64,000 bases of DNA. Origin: Indolivaga macrotermitis. GTDB lineage: Bacteria > Bacteroidota > Bacteroidia > Bacteroidales > Dysgonomonadaceae. Position numbers and translations under genes: made by a program. Below, piece by piece: positions 19,059 through 28,037 of this stretch. How positions within the stretch are numbered: the stretch's first letter is position 1; every line of letters starts with the position of its first letter. Under the pieces are notes generated by a model. The model saw only the letters and a list, made by a program, of their open reading frames with translations, was not told where the DNA came from and made no database searches. The DNA lies in contig NZ_FQUC01000004.1 of the NCBI RefSeq assembly GCF_900128985.1, positions 1-64,000 of the forward strand, written 5' to 3'.

Positions 19059-21704
19059 TCATCGTCGCCGTCTTTCCCGTTTTCCGGTAACTTTCTGTGC
19101 TTGTTCGTTACCATTTTCGGCAGCTTTCTGGTACCACACCATTGCCTGAACGTCGTCTTCGGGCACTCCCCTGCCTGTCAGGTAGCAATTACCCAGCTCG
19201 AACTGCGCCCAGTCATATTCTTCTTCGGCTGCTTTCAATAACATATTGACGGCCTGTTCCTCGTCTTTGCTTACACCGTCGCCGTTCAACAACAGCATGG
19301 CAGCTTCGTACGTAGCGTAAATATTTCCGTTTTGTGCCGCATCCGAGAACCACCGATAAGCTTCGATCGTATTCACCGATGTGCCTGTACCGTATTTGTA
19401 GCATAATCCCAAACGGTACTTAGCAGCTGTGTAATTCTCGTTAGCTGCCAATGTATAATATTTAAAGGCTTCCGTCTCATTAGACTCCACGCCAAAACCA
19501 TATTCGTAGCACACACCTAACCCTTCGGATACTGCACCTTGTGATTCGGCATATTTATAATATTCGAATGATTTGCTGTAATCGGGCTCATCTTTTCCCT
19601 CTATATTGTAAAGATAGATATCTCCCAACATCAGTGCCGAATACGGATAACCTTGCTCGTACGATTTTTCGAACCAGTATTTAGCTCTGGGGATATCAAC
19701 TTCTTTTAATCCATAGTAAAAATAAGTTCCCAGTTTGTACTGTGCATATGTATATCCCTGTTCGGCAGCCTTGGTCATATATTCGATCACCTTATCTGCA
19801 TCGAACTCAATACCGCCGTACTCTTCTTCGTAAGCAAGAGCCAGTTCGACCAAGCCCGGAGCACTGCCGCCTTCGGCTGCTTTACGGAAATGATCGAGGG
19901 CTGTTTGTGGATCTTCCGGTATTCCTACCGCATATTTATAATACCTCCCGACATGATAAATCGCATCGGGCAAACCGGCTTCGGCGGCTATTTTATATTG
20001 TTCGAGCGCCGCTGCATAATCTTCTTTGCCCAGTAAACCGTCTTCATAATAAAGCGCCATCCGGGTGTTGGCATAAGGATAGTCATTTTGGGCTGCTGCC
20101 TGGAACAGGTCGAATGCCTTTTGATAGTCTTTTTCGACCCCGATTCCTGCATCATAACAGAATGCCAGTTCTACTTTGGCATAATTCGATCCCCGGTCTA
20201 CTGCCTGCGTCAGGTAATCGATAGCTTTGCGTGATGCCTCTTCACTATCACCTCCGACACCTACCCTATAGTAGTTTCCGGCCAGCTCAAGACTATAGAC
20301 ATGACCACGGGATGCAGCCCGTTCAAAATGTTCCAATGCTTTCGGATAATCAGGCTCTTGCCCGAATTCTCCGTTCTGATAAGCTAACCCCAAACGATAA
20401 GGTGCATATTCGTTGCCTTTGAAGTCGGCCGATTCCAATAGATTCCGAGCTTCTTCGGTATTCGTTTCAAGAATATCGGTTTCGAGCATCAGGTATGCTT
20501 TTTCACTCAATGCACGTACACTGCCATCTGAAATGGCTTGCTCAAGATACAGAAGCCCTTCGGCTATATCTTTGTACTGTTCGTTGTACAGATAGATACA
20601 GGCAAGTTCGAACGACGATTCGGCATAACAATACATCTCGGCTTTTTTGTGCCATGCAATAGCCTTCTCCAACGAGGTATTCTCATCATTGGCATAATTA
20701 TAATACTGCCCCAAAAAGTTGGCTGCATATAATATATAATGGTTATATGCATCTTCGAGAAGCGATATTCCTTTAGCTTTATCTGCATCGGGTATACGCC
20801 CGTTAAGCATATTCAAGCCCAATATATACTTACAGTATGGGATACCGGCATCCACACCTTTTTTCATAGCCTCAACTGCTTTCTCGAAATTAGCCTGTCC
20901 GGCTTCGGTTTCATCCGAACGCCGCAAATAATAATCGGACAGTATATGGTAAGGCTTGCGGTCGTCGGCTTTAGTTTTTTCGATGAATGCTTCAATTTCG
21001 GTCAAGAATTCATCATTCTCCGCATTATTATAGAAATCGATATAGTGTAACAAAAGCTCACCCGATTCATACCCCTGCTTTATCGATTCTTCGACCAGTT
21101 TACGCCCTTCTTCTTTATCTGCTTCACCACCATATTCGGGCAGTCCCAGATAAATACCATATCCCAGATCGCCAAGGGAAGCTCCGTCTTTTAGCTCCAC
21201 TCCTTTGCGTAGATATATGACCTTCTTCTCCAGATCGTGATACCCGCGCCGGGCTGAACCATACAGGTCGGCTTGCTCACAATATCCTCTGGTATAACCG
21301 GATTCGATAAAACGCTCATTCAAAGCACGGTTCGCTTCAAACCAATCGCGGTAATCATCGTCATTGTACTCCATAGAGACAACTTTATTCCTGTTCCGGC
21401 TATATATCTGGCGGTACAGTTCCTTTATATCATCCGACAGTTGATTCTTTTCGAGGGCTACAAAACAGATAACCATTGCCTCAATCCAGTCTTGTTTATC
21501 ATCATAGTTATCCTGTGCCAGTAAGGATTTTAGCTTACATGCCATTTCTTCGGCGTTCGCCCTGAACTTTTCAAGTAAATCATTATATAGTTTTGCAAAT
21601 GGCTCGTTTAACGGCGCAGCTTGTTGCTGTATATTTCCGGATTGTGTATTTTGTTCCGAATTGCGTTTTTCTTTCTTACTTCTGAAAAAATCAAATATTC
21701 CCAT
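19059..21704 (-). CDS. Large Sel1-repeat (TPR-like) protein
   Basis: This 881-residue protein has no signal peptide. After a basic, Gln/Asn-rich N-terminus (residues 1-40) and a helical region, it is built of roughly sixteen or more Sel1-like repeats of about 36 residues. These show the recurring pattern A.Y.LG..Y..G....D...A...Y..AAE.G and run from about 250 to the end. The C-terminus is strongly basic (KRERRRR). Sel1 repeats form alpha-solenoid scaffolds for protein-protein contacts. Its cotranscription with a divergent Hsp90 invites comparison with TPR co-chaperones, but no direct evidence for that is in the sequence. Confidence 0.88.
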   Translation of the reverse strand: MGIFDFFRSKKEKRNSEQNTQSGNIQQQAAPLNEPFAKLYNDLLEKFRANAEEMACKLKSLLAQDNYDDKQDWIEAMVICFVALEKNQLSDDIKELYRQIYSRNRNKVVSMEYNDDDYRDWFEANRALNERFIESGYTRGYCEQADLYGSARRGYHDLEKKVIYLRKGVELKDGASLGDLGYGIYLGLPEYGGEADKEEGRKLVEESIKQGYESGELLLHYIDFYNNAENDEFLTEIEAFIEKTKADDRKPYHILSDYYLRRSDETEAGQANFEKAVEAMKKGVDAGIPYCKYILGLNMLNGRIPDADKAKGISLLEDAYNHYILYAANFLGQYYNYANDENTSLEKAIAWHKKAEMYCYAESSFELACIYLYNEQYKDIAEGLLYLEQAISDGSVRALSEKAYLMLETDILETNTEEARNLLESADFKGNEYAPYRLGLAYQNGEFGQEPDYPKALEHFERAASRGHVYSLELAGNYYRVGVGGDSEEASRKAIDYLTQAVDRGSNYAKVELAFCYDAGIGVEKDYQKAFDLFQAAAQNDYPYANTRMALYYEDGLLGKEDYAAALEQYKIAAEAGLPDAIYHVGRYYKYAVGIPEDPQTALDHFRKAAEGGSAPGLVELALAYEEEYGGIEFDADKVIEYMTKAAEQGYTYAQYKLGTYFYYGLKEVDIPRAKYWFEKSYEQGYPYSALMLGDIYLYNIEGKDEPDYSKSFEYYKYAESQGAVSEGLGVCYEYGFGVESNETEAFKYYTLAANENYTAAKYRLGLCYKYGTGTSVNTIEAYRWFSDAAQNGNIYATYEAAMLLLNGDGVSKDEEQAVNMLLKAAEEEYDWAQFELGNCYLTGRGVPEDDVQAMVWYQKAAENGNEQAQKVTGKRERRRR

Positions 21705-21776
21705 ATTTCCGTAATATTAATGAAGCATTATTCTATTGTTTTGATGTTAGTTGTGTTTATTTCTTACAAATATCTT

Positions 21777-22439
21777 TTACCATTGTATAGGCGATTGCCC
21801 CGTCGACACCAGATATTCGTTCGCTTTACTGAAATGTTTATTCCCGAAGAACCCCCTGTGAGCCGACAAGGGTGACGGATGTACCGATGTTAGTACCAAA
21901 TGCTTTTCGGGATTGATAAAAGAAGCTTTCTTCTGTGCATAAGAACCCCATAACAAGAATACTATATTAGACCGTTCGTCAGCCAACTTCCGGATAGCAG
22001 CGTCTGTAAAGGTTTCCCAACCCTTATTTTGATGCGATGCCGCCAGATGCGACTGAACGGTTAAGGTGGCGTTCAATAATAGTACTCCCTGATCTGCCCA
22101 ACGGGTAAGATCGCCCGATGCAGGTACCGGTACAGCCAGATCATCGTTTATTTCTTTAAAAATATTTATCAAAGAAGGAGGAAACTTTACGCCTTCATTC
22201 ACAGAAAAAGATAACCCATGAGCCTGTCCGTCATTATGATAAGGATCCTGACCTAAGATAACCACTTTTACACGATCAAACGGAGTATGTTCGAAAGCAT
22301 TGAAGATCAACTTCGCCGGAGGAAATATTTTTTTTGTCTGGTATTCGTTTCGTACGAAATCTGTTAATTTGGTAAAATACTCTTGATTAAACTCTTCTTC
22401 TAACTGTTTGTGCCACGATGGCTCTATTTTTACATTCAT
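21777..22439 (-). CDS. ung: Uracil-DNA glycosylase, family 1
   Basis: This enzyme removes uracil from DNA in base-excision repair. The 220-residue protein (from the ATG at 22439; the frame also opens at a TTG at 22442) has the water-activating motif GQDPYH with Asp65 and the Leu-loop motif HPSPLSAHRGFFG with catalytic His187. LLLNATLTV and LLWGSYAQ complete the family-1 pattern. A strong Bacteroidota promoter lies just upstream at 22500-22471. The Sel1/membrane/Hsp90 genes follow after a 72-bp gap on the same strand and may be read through from here. Confidence 0.96.
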   Translation of the reverse strand: MNVKIEPSWHKQLEEEFNQEYFTKLTDFVRNEYQTKKIFPPAKLIFNAFEHTPFDRVKVVILGQDPYHNDGQAHGLSFSVNEGVKFPPSLINIFKEINDDLAVPVPASGDLTRWADQGVLLLNATLTVQSHLAASHQNKGWETFTDAAIRKLADERSNIVFLLWGSYAQKKASFINPEKHLVLTSVHPSPLSAHRGFFGNKHFSKANEYLVSTGQSPIQW

Positions 22440-22470
22440 CAATGTATATTTTCTGTGTTATTCCTATAAA

Positions 22471-22500
22471 CAAAGATATAAATTATCGGGTAATGACAAA
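22471..22500 (-). promoter_or_regulatory. Promoter of ung
   Basis: TTTG at 22500-22497 and TATCTTTG at 22478-22471 are separated by 18 bases on the minus strand. Both elements match the Bacteroidota consensus fully. The start would be near 22465, about 26 bases before the ATG. Confidence 0.65.
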
Positions 22501-22539
22501 TCAAAAATAAAGAAATGACGATCATTGATAAATATTTTA

Positions 22540-22547
22540 TACATTTG
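22540..22547 (+). promoter_or_regulatory. -7 box of the tRNA-Arg gene
   Basis: TACATTTG matches TAnnTTTG and predicts a start near 22554, about 19 bases before the mature tRNA. No clear TTTG is found at the -33 distance. Confidence 0.5.
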
Positions 22548-22572
22548 CACCGTCTAAAACAAAAAAGGCTTC

Positions 22573-22644
22573 GGTCCCGTAGTTTAATGGATAAAACGTA
22601 GGATTCCGGTTCCTATGATGGGGGTTCGATTCCCTTCGGGATCA
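22573..22644 (+). tRNA. tRNA-Arg (anticodon CCG)
   Basis: The cloverleaf folds by eye. The acceptor GGTCCCG pairs with CGGGATC (one G-T pair), the D stem is GTTT/AAAC, and the anticodon stem TAGGA/TCCTA encloses loop TTCCGGT, which reads CCG. The T arm is GGGGG-TTCGATT-CCCTT. The 3' CCA is not encoded, since A (discriminator) is followed by CACT. It decodes CGG. Confidence 0.95.
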
Positions 22645-22656
22645 CACTAAAGAAAT

Positions 22657-22693
22657 AAAAGCGTGTAAATCAGTAGTTTACGCGCTTTTATTT
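22657..22693 (+). terminator. Intrinsic terminator after tRNA-Arg
   Basis: AAAAGCGTGTAAA (22657-22669) pairs with TTTACGCGCTTTT (22677-22689) around a 7-base loop, with one G-T pair, and ends in a T-rich tail. Nearly the same stem recurs at 25496-25528. Confidence 0.8.
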
Positions 22694-22832
22694 TGAGTAT
22701 TTACACTTTATCTAAATCGGGAACAAAATTACCGGACAAATCTGTATTATTTTTTTTAATCCATTTTTTTCAGTAAAAGATCCGATATTCTGATTTACCC
22801 ATAGTATTATAAAAAATTAAAATCCAACCCAT

Positions 22833-23006
22833 ATGATGAAACCTCGCTTAGGAATGACTGCCCGAACAGGAGATAAATGTCCCAAAAGTGGAGTATGGAA
22901 GGTAGTCGGGATACCAGACACCGTAACAACATCTGTATCCCGGGGAAATAAAATGCCCCAAAATGCCAATAAAAGTGTAACGTGGAAACTTATTATTATG
23001 TTCTAG
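22833..23006 (+). CDS. Small CPxSG-motif protein (57 aa)
   Basis: This short open frame begins with a double ATG (22833 or 22836) and encodes 57 residues. It has a patterned sequence: an N-terminal ARTGDKCPKSGVW, a central TVTTSVSRGNKMP and a C-terminal SVTWKLI. The TG-x-KCPxSG-x-W plus later MP and a W-K-L ending looks like a small conserved domain, not chance coding. It has a single Cys at 16, so a zinc ribbon would need a partner. I do not know a function. It stands alone between the tRNA-Arg terminator and the long leader of the DEAD-box helicase gene. Confidence 0.6.
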   Translation: MMKPRLGMTARTGDKCPKSGVWKVVGIPDTVTTSVSRGNKMPQNANKSVTWKLIIMF

Positions 23007-23486
23007 CAGAGCATTTTTACTGTCATTTCCACTCTCATAGACTTATCAAAAGCTAAGCCATATTTTAGAATAGTTCTCACGAATAAATGCTTAGCAGACA
23101 ATAAATCGATTTATTTTCGTATCTTTGTCACCTGAACAATCGAGTTTATATTGTATCTTTCTTCTCAATGGTTTGCTCCGCCTCAGTTTTGCGGATCTTC
23201 CGATCGTCAAAATCGACTTCAAAATTAGCTTACTTGTTTATAATATTAACAAGTCGCGAGGGTGTGTATCACAATATCGTGACACATTTATAAAATAAAA
23301 TACAAACGTTTCTCAGGCAATCAACAAGCAAAATTTCTGACTATTCAAGCCCTGCCGGGTATGGATGGAAACTTCCTTTCCCAAATGTCGAATATAATAT
23401 CACCGATGCAAGAAGTATCGGGGTTATAACATGTGTCCGGAATCAGAAACTCCTGTGAAATAATTTGTATCAGAAAGAATCAAAAC
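23007..23486 (+). other. Long intergenic stretch and probable 5' leader of the helicase gene
   Basis: This 480-bp stretch holds no convincing gene. TATCTTTG at 23120-23127 is a good -7 box, though without a clear -33. Transcription from it would give a leader of about 350 bases before the helicase ATG. Long leaders are known before cold-responsive RNA helicase and cold-shock genes in other bacteria. I did not derive a fold for it. Confidence 0.4.
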
Positions 23487-24602
23487 ATGACATTTAAAGA
23501 ATTAAATATTATTGAGCCTCTATTGAGAGCTCTAAACGAAAAAGGATATATAACGCCTACACCAATACAGCAGCAAGCTATTCTTCCGGCACTTGACAAT
23601 CGCGATATACTCGGATTGGCGCAAACAGGAACAGGTAAAACTGCAGCATTCTCATTACCCATCATACAGCAGCTGTATCAGAACAAAGTACATGGCAAAA
23701 AAAGGGAGATAAGGGCACTGATATTAACCCCTACCCGTGAACTGGCAATTCAAATTAATGAGAGCCTGAATGACTATACCTCTTATACCGGTATACGCCA
23801 CTGTGTGATATACGGAGGGGTGAAACAAAATGCTCAGGTAAATCAGCTGAAAGATGGAGTAGATATATTAGTAGCTACGCCGGGCCGCTTACTAGACCTT
23901 ATGAACCAAGGAATTGTAAGCCTGAATTCGATCAGCCATTTTGTGTTGGACGAAGCCGACAGGATGCTCGACATGGGCTTTATCCATGATATAAGGCGCT
24001 TGCTACCAAAACTTCCGAAGAAAAAACAAACGCTTTTCTTTTCGGCAACCATGCCTTCGTCGATAGCCGTTCTATCACGTTCAATTCTGCACGATCCTGT
24101 AAAAGTAGAAGTTGCTCCTGTGTCGTCTGTTGTAGACACCATAGAACAACATCTTTATTTTGTAGAAAAACAAGAAAAAAAAGATCTACTGATAAGCCTG
24201 CTGAAAAAAGATAAAAAGAAATCGGCATTGATATTTTCCCGTACTAAACACGGAGCTGATAAAATAGCCCGTATACTCAGTAAAGCCGGGATAGGTAGCG
24301 CTGCTATTCATGGAAATAAGTCTCAGAATGCCAGACAACGTGCTTTATCCGATTTTAAATCGCATAAGATACAAACCCTGATAGCAACAGATATAGCTGC
24401 CAGAGGAATCGATATTGACCATCTGGAATTGGTTATAAACTATGATCTGCCCGATGTTGCCGAAACTTATGTACATCGTATAGGGCGTACAGGAAGAGCC
24501 GGAAACACAGGTACTGCGCTCACATTTTGTGCACAGGACGAGCAATCAATGCTTCGGGATATACAAAAGCTGACGGGTAAAAAACTCGTTGTAGCAAGCT
24601 GA
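23487..24602 (+). CDS. DEAD-box RNA helicase, RhlE-like
   Basis: This is an ATP-dependent RNA unwinding enzyme of 371 residues. It has the Q motif near 23-29, motif I AQTGTGKT (45-52), DEAD at 155-158, SAT at 186-188 and HRIGRTGRAG in the second RecA domain. It ends soon after the core with no long basic tail, which is short for RhlE. The frame extends upstream to 23433, but the ATG at 23487 gives the usual start (MTFKELNI). The cold-shock-domain and RRM genes follow at 64 and 27 bp, so the three probably act together in RNA folding at low temperature or in ribosome assembly. Confidence 0.92.
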   Translation: MTFKELNIIEPLLRALNEKGYITPTPIQQQAILPALDNRDILGLAQTGTGKTAAFSLPIIQQLYQNKVHGKKREIRALILTPTRELAIQINESLNDYTSYTGIRHCVIYGGVKQNAQVNQLKDGVDILVATPGRLLDLMNQGIVSLNSISHFVLDEADRMLDMGFIHDIRRLLPKLPKKKQTLFFSATMPSSIAVLSRSILHDPVKVEVAPVSSVVDTIEQHLYFVEKQEKKDLLISLLKKDKKKSALIFSRTKHGADKIARILSKAGIGSAAIHGNKSQNARQRALSDFKSHKIQTLIATDIAARGIDIDHLELVINYDLPDVAETYVHRIGRTGRAGNTGTALTFCAQDEQSMLRDIQKLTGKKLVVAS

Positions 24603-24666
24603 TATTAAGTAACTGAACAAAAAAAAGTATTCATCATAAAAAAATAAAGACATTTAAGGAATAAAT

Positions 24667-25119
24667 ATGGCGAAGTCAAGCTCATTTAACAAGAGAGAAA
24701 TAGAAAAAAACAAACAACAAAAGAGAAAAGAAAAACAGCAAAGGAAAGAGGATAAAAAAAACAATCCTACTGATTCTTTTGAAGATATGATAGCTTATGT
24801 GGACGAGAACGGTGTTATAATGAGTACGCCCCCCGATCCGGCAAAAAAACTAAAAGTGGATATCGAAGACATAGCTATTTCTACTCCCAAAAAGGAAGAT
24901 ATGGAAGATCCTATACTGAAAGGGCGAGTAGAATATTTTAACCCGGACAAGGGTTACGGCTTTATAAAGCATACAGGAAGTACGGATAAATATTTTTTCC
25001 ATATCAGCAGTGCCCCGGCTTCCATTACAGAAGGAAATATGGTAACATTCGAATTGGAACGTGGTCAAAAAGGCATGAATGCCGTAAATATCACCCTTGC
25101 CAATAAGGATAACCAATAA
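24667..25119 (+). CDS. Cold-shock-domain protein with basic N-terminus
   Basis: This 150-residue nucleic-acid-binding protein has three parts. Residues 1-32 are Lys/Arg/Gln-rich and disordered. Residues 33-80 form an acidic linker. Residues 82-147 form a cold-shock OB fold with both RNA-binding motifs, KGYGFI (95-100) and FFHIS (110-114). In Bacteroidota, cold-shock domains of this extended form are common next to DEAD-box helicase genes. It is likely a single-strand RNA chaperone. It sits between rhlE-like and RRM genes on the same strand. Confidence 0.92.
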   Translation: MAKSSSFNKREIEKNKQQKRKEKQQRKEDKKNNPTDSFEDMIAYVDENGVIMSTPPDPAKKLKVDIEDIAISTPKKEDMEDPILKGRVEYFNPDKGYGFIKHTGSTDKYFFHISSAPASITEGNMVTFELERGQKGMNAVNITLANKDNQ

Positions 25120-25146
25120 TCAATAATAATAAATTTAAGTAAACAA

Positions 25147-25428
25147 ATGAACATTTACGTATCAAATCTAAACTTTAGCACAACTAGCGAAAGTTTTCAA
25201 GAACTATTCGAAGCATATGGAGAAGTAACTTCTGCTAAAATCATTACAGACAGAGAGACTGGTAGATCTCGCGGTTTCGGTTTTGTTGAAATGTCTGACG
25301 ATGCAGAAGGTCAAAAAGCTATTTCTGAATTAAATGAAACAGACTTTGAAGGAAAGACAATCAATGTAACCGTTGCACGTCCAAGAACAGAGAACAATAA
25401 CGGTGGTTATAACAGAAATCGTTATTAA
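25147..25428 (+). CDS. RRM-domain RNA-binding protein
   Basis: This 93-residue protein consists of one RNA-recognition motif and a short Asn/Gly/Arg tail. RNP2 is IYVSNL at 3-8 and RNP1 is RGFGFVEM at 42-49. Bacterial single-RRM proteins of this kind resemble the cyanobacterial Rbp proteins and bind RNA, often with cold induction. It is the third gene of the rhlE-CSD-RRM set and is followed by a strong terminator. Confidence 0.93.
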   Translation: MNIYVSNLNFSTTSESFQELFEAYGEVTSAKIITDRETGRSRGFGFVEMSDDAEGQKAISELNETDFEGKTINVTVARPRTENNNGGYNRNRY

Positions 25429-25495
25429 TTGGAAGTTATTCCATTTTATATATCAATTAGAACTTAAGTAATATTAGTTCTGTAAACTACAAAAC

Positions 25496-25531
25496 AAAAG
25501 CGTGTAAGTTATTGCCTTACACGCTTTTATA
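25496..25531 (+). terminator. Terminator between the RRM and AraC genes
   Basis: AAAAGCGTGTAAG (25496-25508) and CTTACACGCTTTT (25516-25528) form a perfect 13-bp stem around a 7-base loop. It has A and T flanks on both sides, so it can serve both convergent genes. The stem repeats the tRNA-Arg terminator almost exactly. Confidence 0.85.
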
Positions 25532-25567
25532 TTTAATATCCTTACTAAATCAATTAAACGGATCTCT

Positions 25568-26398
25568 TTACACCAGCATCGAAGGCGCTACACCAAATTG
25601 CTTTTTGAAGGCAAAAGAAAAGTGAGACAGATCTTCGAAACCAACTTCGATATAAACATCCGAAGGCTTCTTTCCCTTCTCTTTGATCTGATAATAAGCT
25701 TCCTGCAATCGTTGCTGTGTCAGCCAACGGCTGGGCGTAGTATGAAATATCTTTTCGAAGTCGCGTTTGAATGTACTCAGGCTTCGTCCTGTAAGGTAAG
25801 CAAAACGGTTGAGCTGCACATTGAAATGAAAATTTTTCATCATAAAGGCTTCAATATCAATCTTACCGGGATCATTAAAATCGAACAATATATCTTTCAG
25901 CTCGGGATTTACCGTCAGTATTATCTGCACGGCTTCCTTTACTTTAGTGTCCATCAAAACTTGTTGTTCGTTCTCCGGCAATTGTAAATAAACCCAAAGA
26001 GAATCAACAAAACTCTTATAGAGAGGATGCTCCTTTAACGTTATCAGAGTATCTGAGGTCGCGACAGATTTTGTAGCTTTTACATTAAGTTCCTTACTCA
26101 GTTTTTTTAATGTTTCCTGATCGAGATATATTGATATTATCTTGAACTCTCCGTTCTCGGGCGGTGTCTTTTCAAACTTCGCCAAACGGTTTCTCCTGCA
26201 CAAGCGGAAATCGCCCTCTTTGGATATATATTCCTTATGCCCATCATGAACTGTCATCGTACCCGTTACCTGAAAACCAAGCACGTGTTCGTGAATAAAC
26301 TGCTCCCCTTCCCTGCTACGTGTAAAATAGCAGGTTTGCAGAATTTTTGGCTTGTTTTCATCGGATATATCCATAATAGAATTTAGAATTTCATACAT
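25568..26398 (-). CDS. AraC-family transcriptional regulator
   Basis: This 276-residue protein has a cupin-like N-terminal sensor domain and a C-terminal double helix-turn-helix domain, with the usual ending of SDVYIEVGFEDLSHFSFAFKKQFGVAP type. The open frame begins at a TTG (26425). I use the ATG at 26398 because a -7 box (TATATTTG, 26420-26413) lies between them. It follows the aldehyde dehydrogenase gene by 29 bp on the same strand, so it may be cotranscribed and act as its regulator. The effector is unknown. Confidence 0.88.
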   Translation of the reverse strand: MYEILNSIMDISDENKPKILQTCYFTRSREGEQFIHEHVLGFQVTGTMTVHDGHKEYISKEGDFRLCRRNRLAKFEKTPPENGEFKIISIYLDQETLKKLSKELNVKATKSVATSDTLITLKEHPLYKSFVDSLWVYLQLPENEQQVLMDTKVKEAVQIILTVNPELKDILFDFNDPGKIDIEAFMMKNFHFNVQLNRFAYLTGRSLSTFKRDFEKIFHTTPSRWLTQQRLQEAYYQIKEKGKKPSDVYIEVGFEDLSHFSFAFKKQFGVAPSMLV

Positions 26399-26427
26399 TA
26401 TCGAATAAAGATCAAATATAAACAATC

Positions 26428-27843
26428 TCAGATTAAAACAGTTTTGGTTTCCAAATATTCTTCCAGCCCATATTCACCAAACTCCCTACCTATGCCCGAC
26501 TGCTTAACGCCTCCGAAGGGAGCTAATGGCTCGTGTTTGAACCCGTTTATCGCAACACGCCCCGATTCTAAGCGGAGAGCTATTTCGTAAGCCTTCTTTT
26601 CGTCCTGCCCCTGTACATAGGCCGATAATCCGTAAGCAGTATCGTTTGCTATTTCAATAGCTTCATCCAATGTTTTGTAAGTAATAACAGACAGTACCGG
26701 ACCGAATATTTCTTCGCGGGCAATACGCATATCATTAGTTACATTCACAAATACCGTAGGCTTCACAAAGTTTCCGTTCTCCAAACCTTCGGGGTGTCCG
26801 GGTCCTCCGGTCAAAAGGCTTGCTCCTTCTTCGATTCCTATTTTAATATAATTCTGCACTCTCTCGTACTGCTTTTTGCTGACCATCGGACCGATATGGC
26901 TTGTTTCGTCCCTCGGATCACCCACTTTTATGTGTGAGATAGAATCTTTTATGATTGTTTTCACCTCTTCCAATCTCGATTCGGGCACTAAGAGACGTGT
27001 AGCTGCAATACAAGCTTGCCCACTGTTCATAAATGCAAGTCCCAGCGACTGAGGTATAGCAACATGCAGATCGGCATCTTCCATCAATATATTAGCGGAT
27101 TTACCTCCCAGTTCGAGAGTTATTCTCTTGATCGTTTCCGCTCCGTCCCGGGCAATAGTTTTGCCTACAACAGTAGAACCTGTAAAAGATATTTTAGCAA
27201 TATCTGCATTCCGGGTTATCTCTGCACCTACTACACTACCCAAGCCGTTGACAATATTAAAGACACCTTTGGGTAGTCCTACTTCGTCGAGACATTCAGC
27301 GATTAGCTGAGTTTGCATCGCGCTCATCTCGCTGGGTTTGATAACAGCGGTACATCCGGCCGCAATAGCTGTCGACAACTTTCCGCAGATAAAGCCATTA
27401 CTGGCATTCCAGGGTGTGATGATACCAACAACCCCGACCGGATTGAGCACAACGGTAGAATTACCTACTTTCTTATCGAAGTTGAAATTTTTCAGGACTT
27501 CTATATTAACGGATATCGAATCAATCGTATTTTGGAAAGATGCCGTAGAAAACAACACAGTTCCGCCATATTCTTCTACCATTACATCTATCAGCTCTTT
27601 TTTGCGTTTTAGCACGGCTGCGTACATCTTTTCCAGATAACTGATACGTTCGGCTTTACTTGTTCTCGAAAAACTTTTAAAGGCTTCTTTTGCCGCGGCA
27701 ATTGCATTTCGGGTATCGGTTTCGTCCCCTAATGTCACTTTTCCCAGTAGTTGCTGGGTAGAAGGGCTTATCAGATCGAATAATTCTGTTCCGTGGGGTT
27801 TTACGAATTCGCCGTTGATGTAAATTTTGTCTATAAGTTTCAT
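26428..27843 (-). CDS. Aldehyde dehydrogenase family protein
   Basis: This is an NAD(P)-dependent aldehyde oxidase of 471 residues. The active-site set is complete: Asn146 in ITPWNAS, general base Glu244 in LELGGKS, and nucleophile Cys278 in NSGQACIAATR. The cofactor Rossmann turn FTGSTVVGK lies at 220-228, and the EEIFGPVLSV segment and C-terminal FGGVKQSGIGRE are present. The nearest types by eye are broad-range or betaine/succinate-semialdehyde dehydrogenases; the substrate cannot be fixed from sequence. The AraC regulator downstream suggests induction by a specific aldehyde or its precursor. Confidence 0.92.
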   Translation of the reverse strand: MKLIDKIYINGEFVKPHGTELFDLISPSTQQLLGKVTLGDETDTRNAIAAAKEAFKSFSRTSKAERISYLEKMYAAVLKRKKELIDVMVEEYGGTVLFSTASFQNTIDSISVNIEVLKNFNFDKKVGNSTVVLNPVGVVGIITPWNASNGFICGKLSTAIAAGCTAVIKPSEMSAMQTQLIAECLDEVGLPKGVFNIVNGLGSVVGAEITRNADIAKISFTGSTVVGKTIARDGAETIKRITLELGGKSANILMEDADLHVAIPQSLGLAFMNSGQACIAATRLLVPESRLEEVKTIIKDSISHIKVGDPRDETSHIGPMVSKKQYERVQNYIKIGIEEGASLLTGGPGHPEGLENGNFVKPTVFVNVTNDMRIAREEIFGPVLSVITYKTLDEAIEIANDTAYGLSAYVQGQDEKKAYEIALRLESGRVAINGFKHEPLAPFGGVKQSGIGREFGEYGLEEYLETKTVLI

Positions 27844-27883
27844 ACTATTTTCTTTTAAATGTTATTACTTGTATTCTGTGATA

Positions 27884-27891
27884 CAAAATTA
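27884..27891 (-). promoter_or_regulatory. -7 box of the aldehyde dehydrogenase gene
   Basis: The minus strand reads TAATTTTG at 27891-27884, a full TAnnTTTG match 41 bp before the ATG. No TTTG stands at the right -33 distance, which fits an activator-dependent promoter. Confidence 0.4.
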
Positions 27892-28009
27892 CATTCTGAG
27901 ACAAAGTATAAGTTTGTTCAAAAATCCAATATCACTTTGTTTAAAAGTTCATCTGAAATAAATAGAAAATACATCGCACTTAATTTACCTATAAGCTATT
28001 TTTTCTCTG

Positions 28010-28017
28010 TACTTTTG
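28010..28017 (+). promoter_or_regulatory. -7 box of the first EamA gene
   Basis: TACTTTTG matches TAnnTTTG and predicts a start near 28023. It overlaps a GTG that could open the frame at 28017, and so argues that translation starts at the ATG at 28038. Confidence 0.5.
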
Positions 28018-28037
28018 TGTCCTTAATTACACAACCT

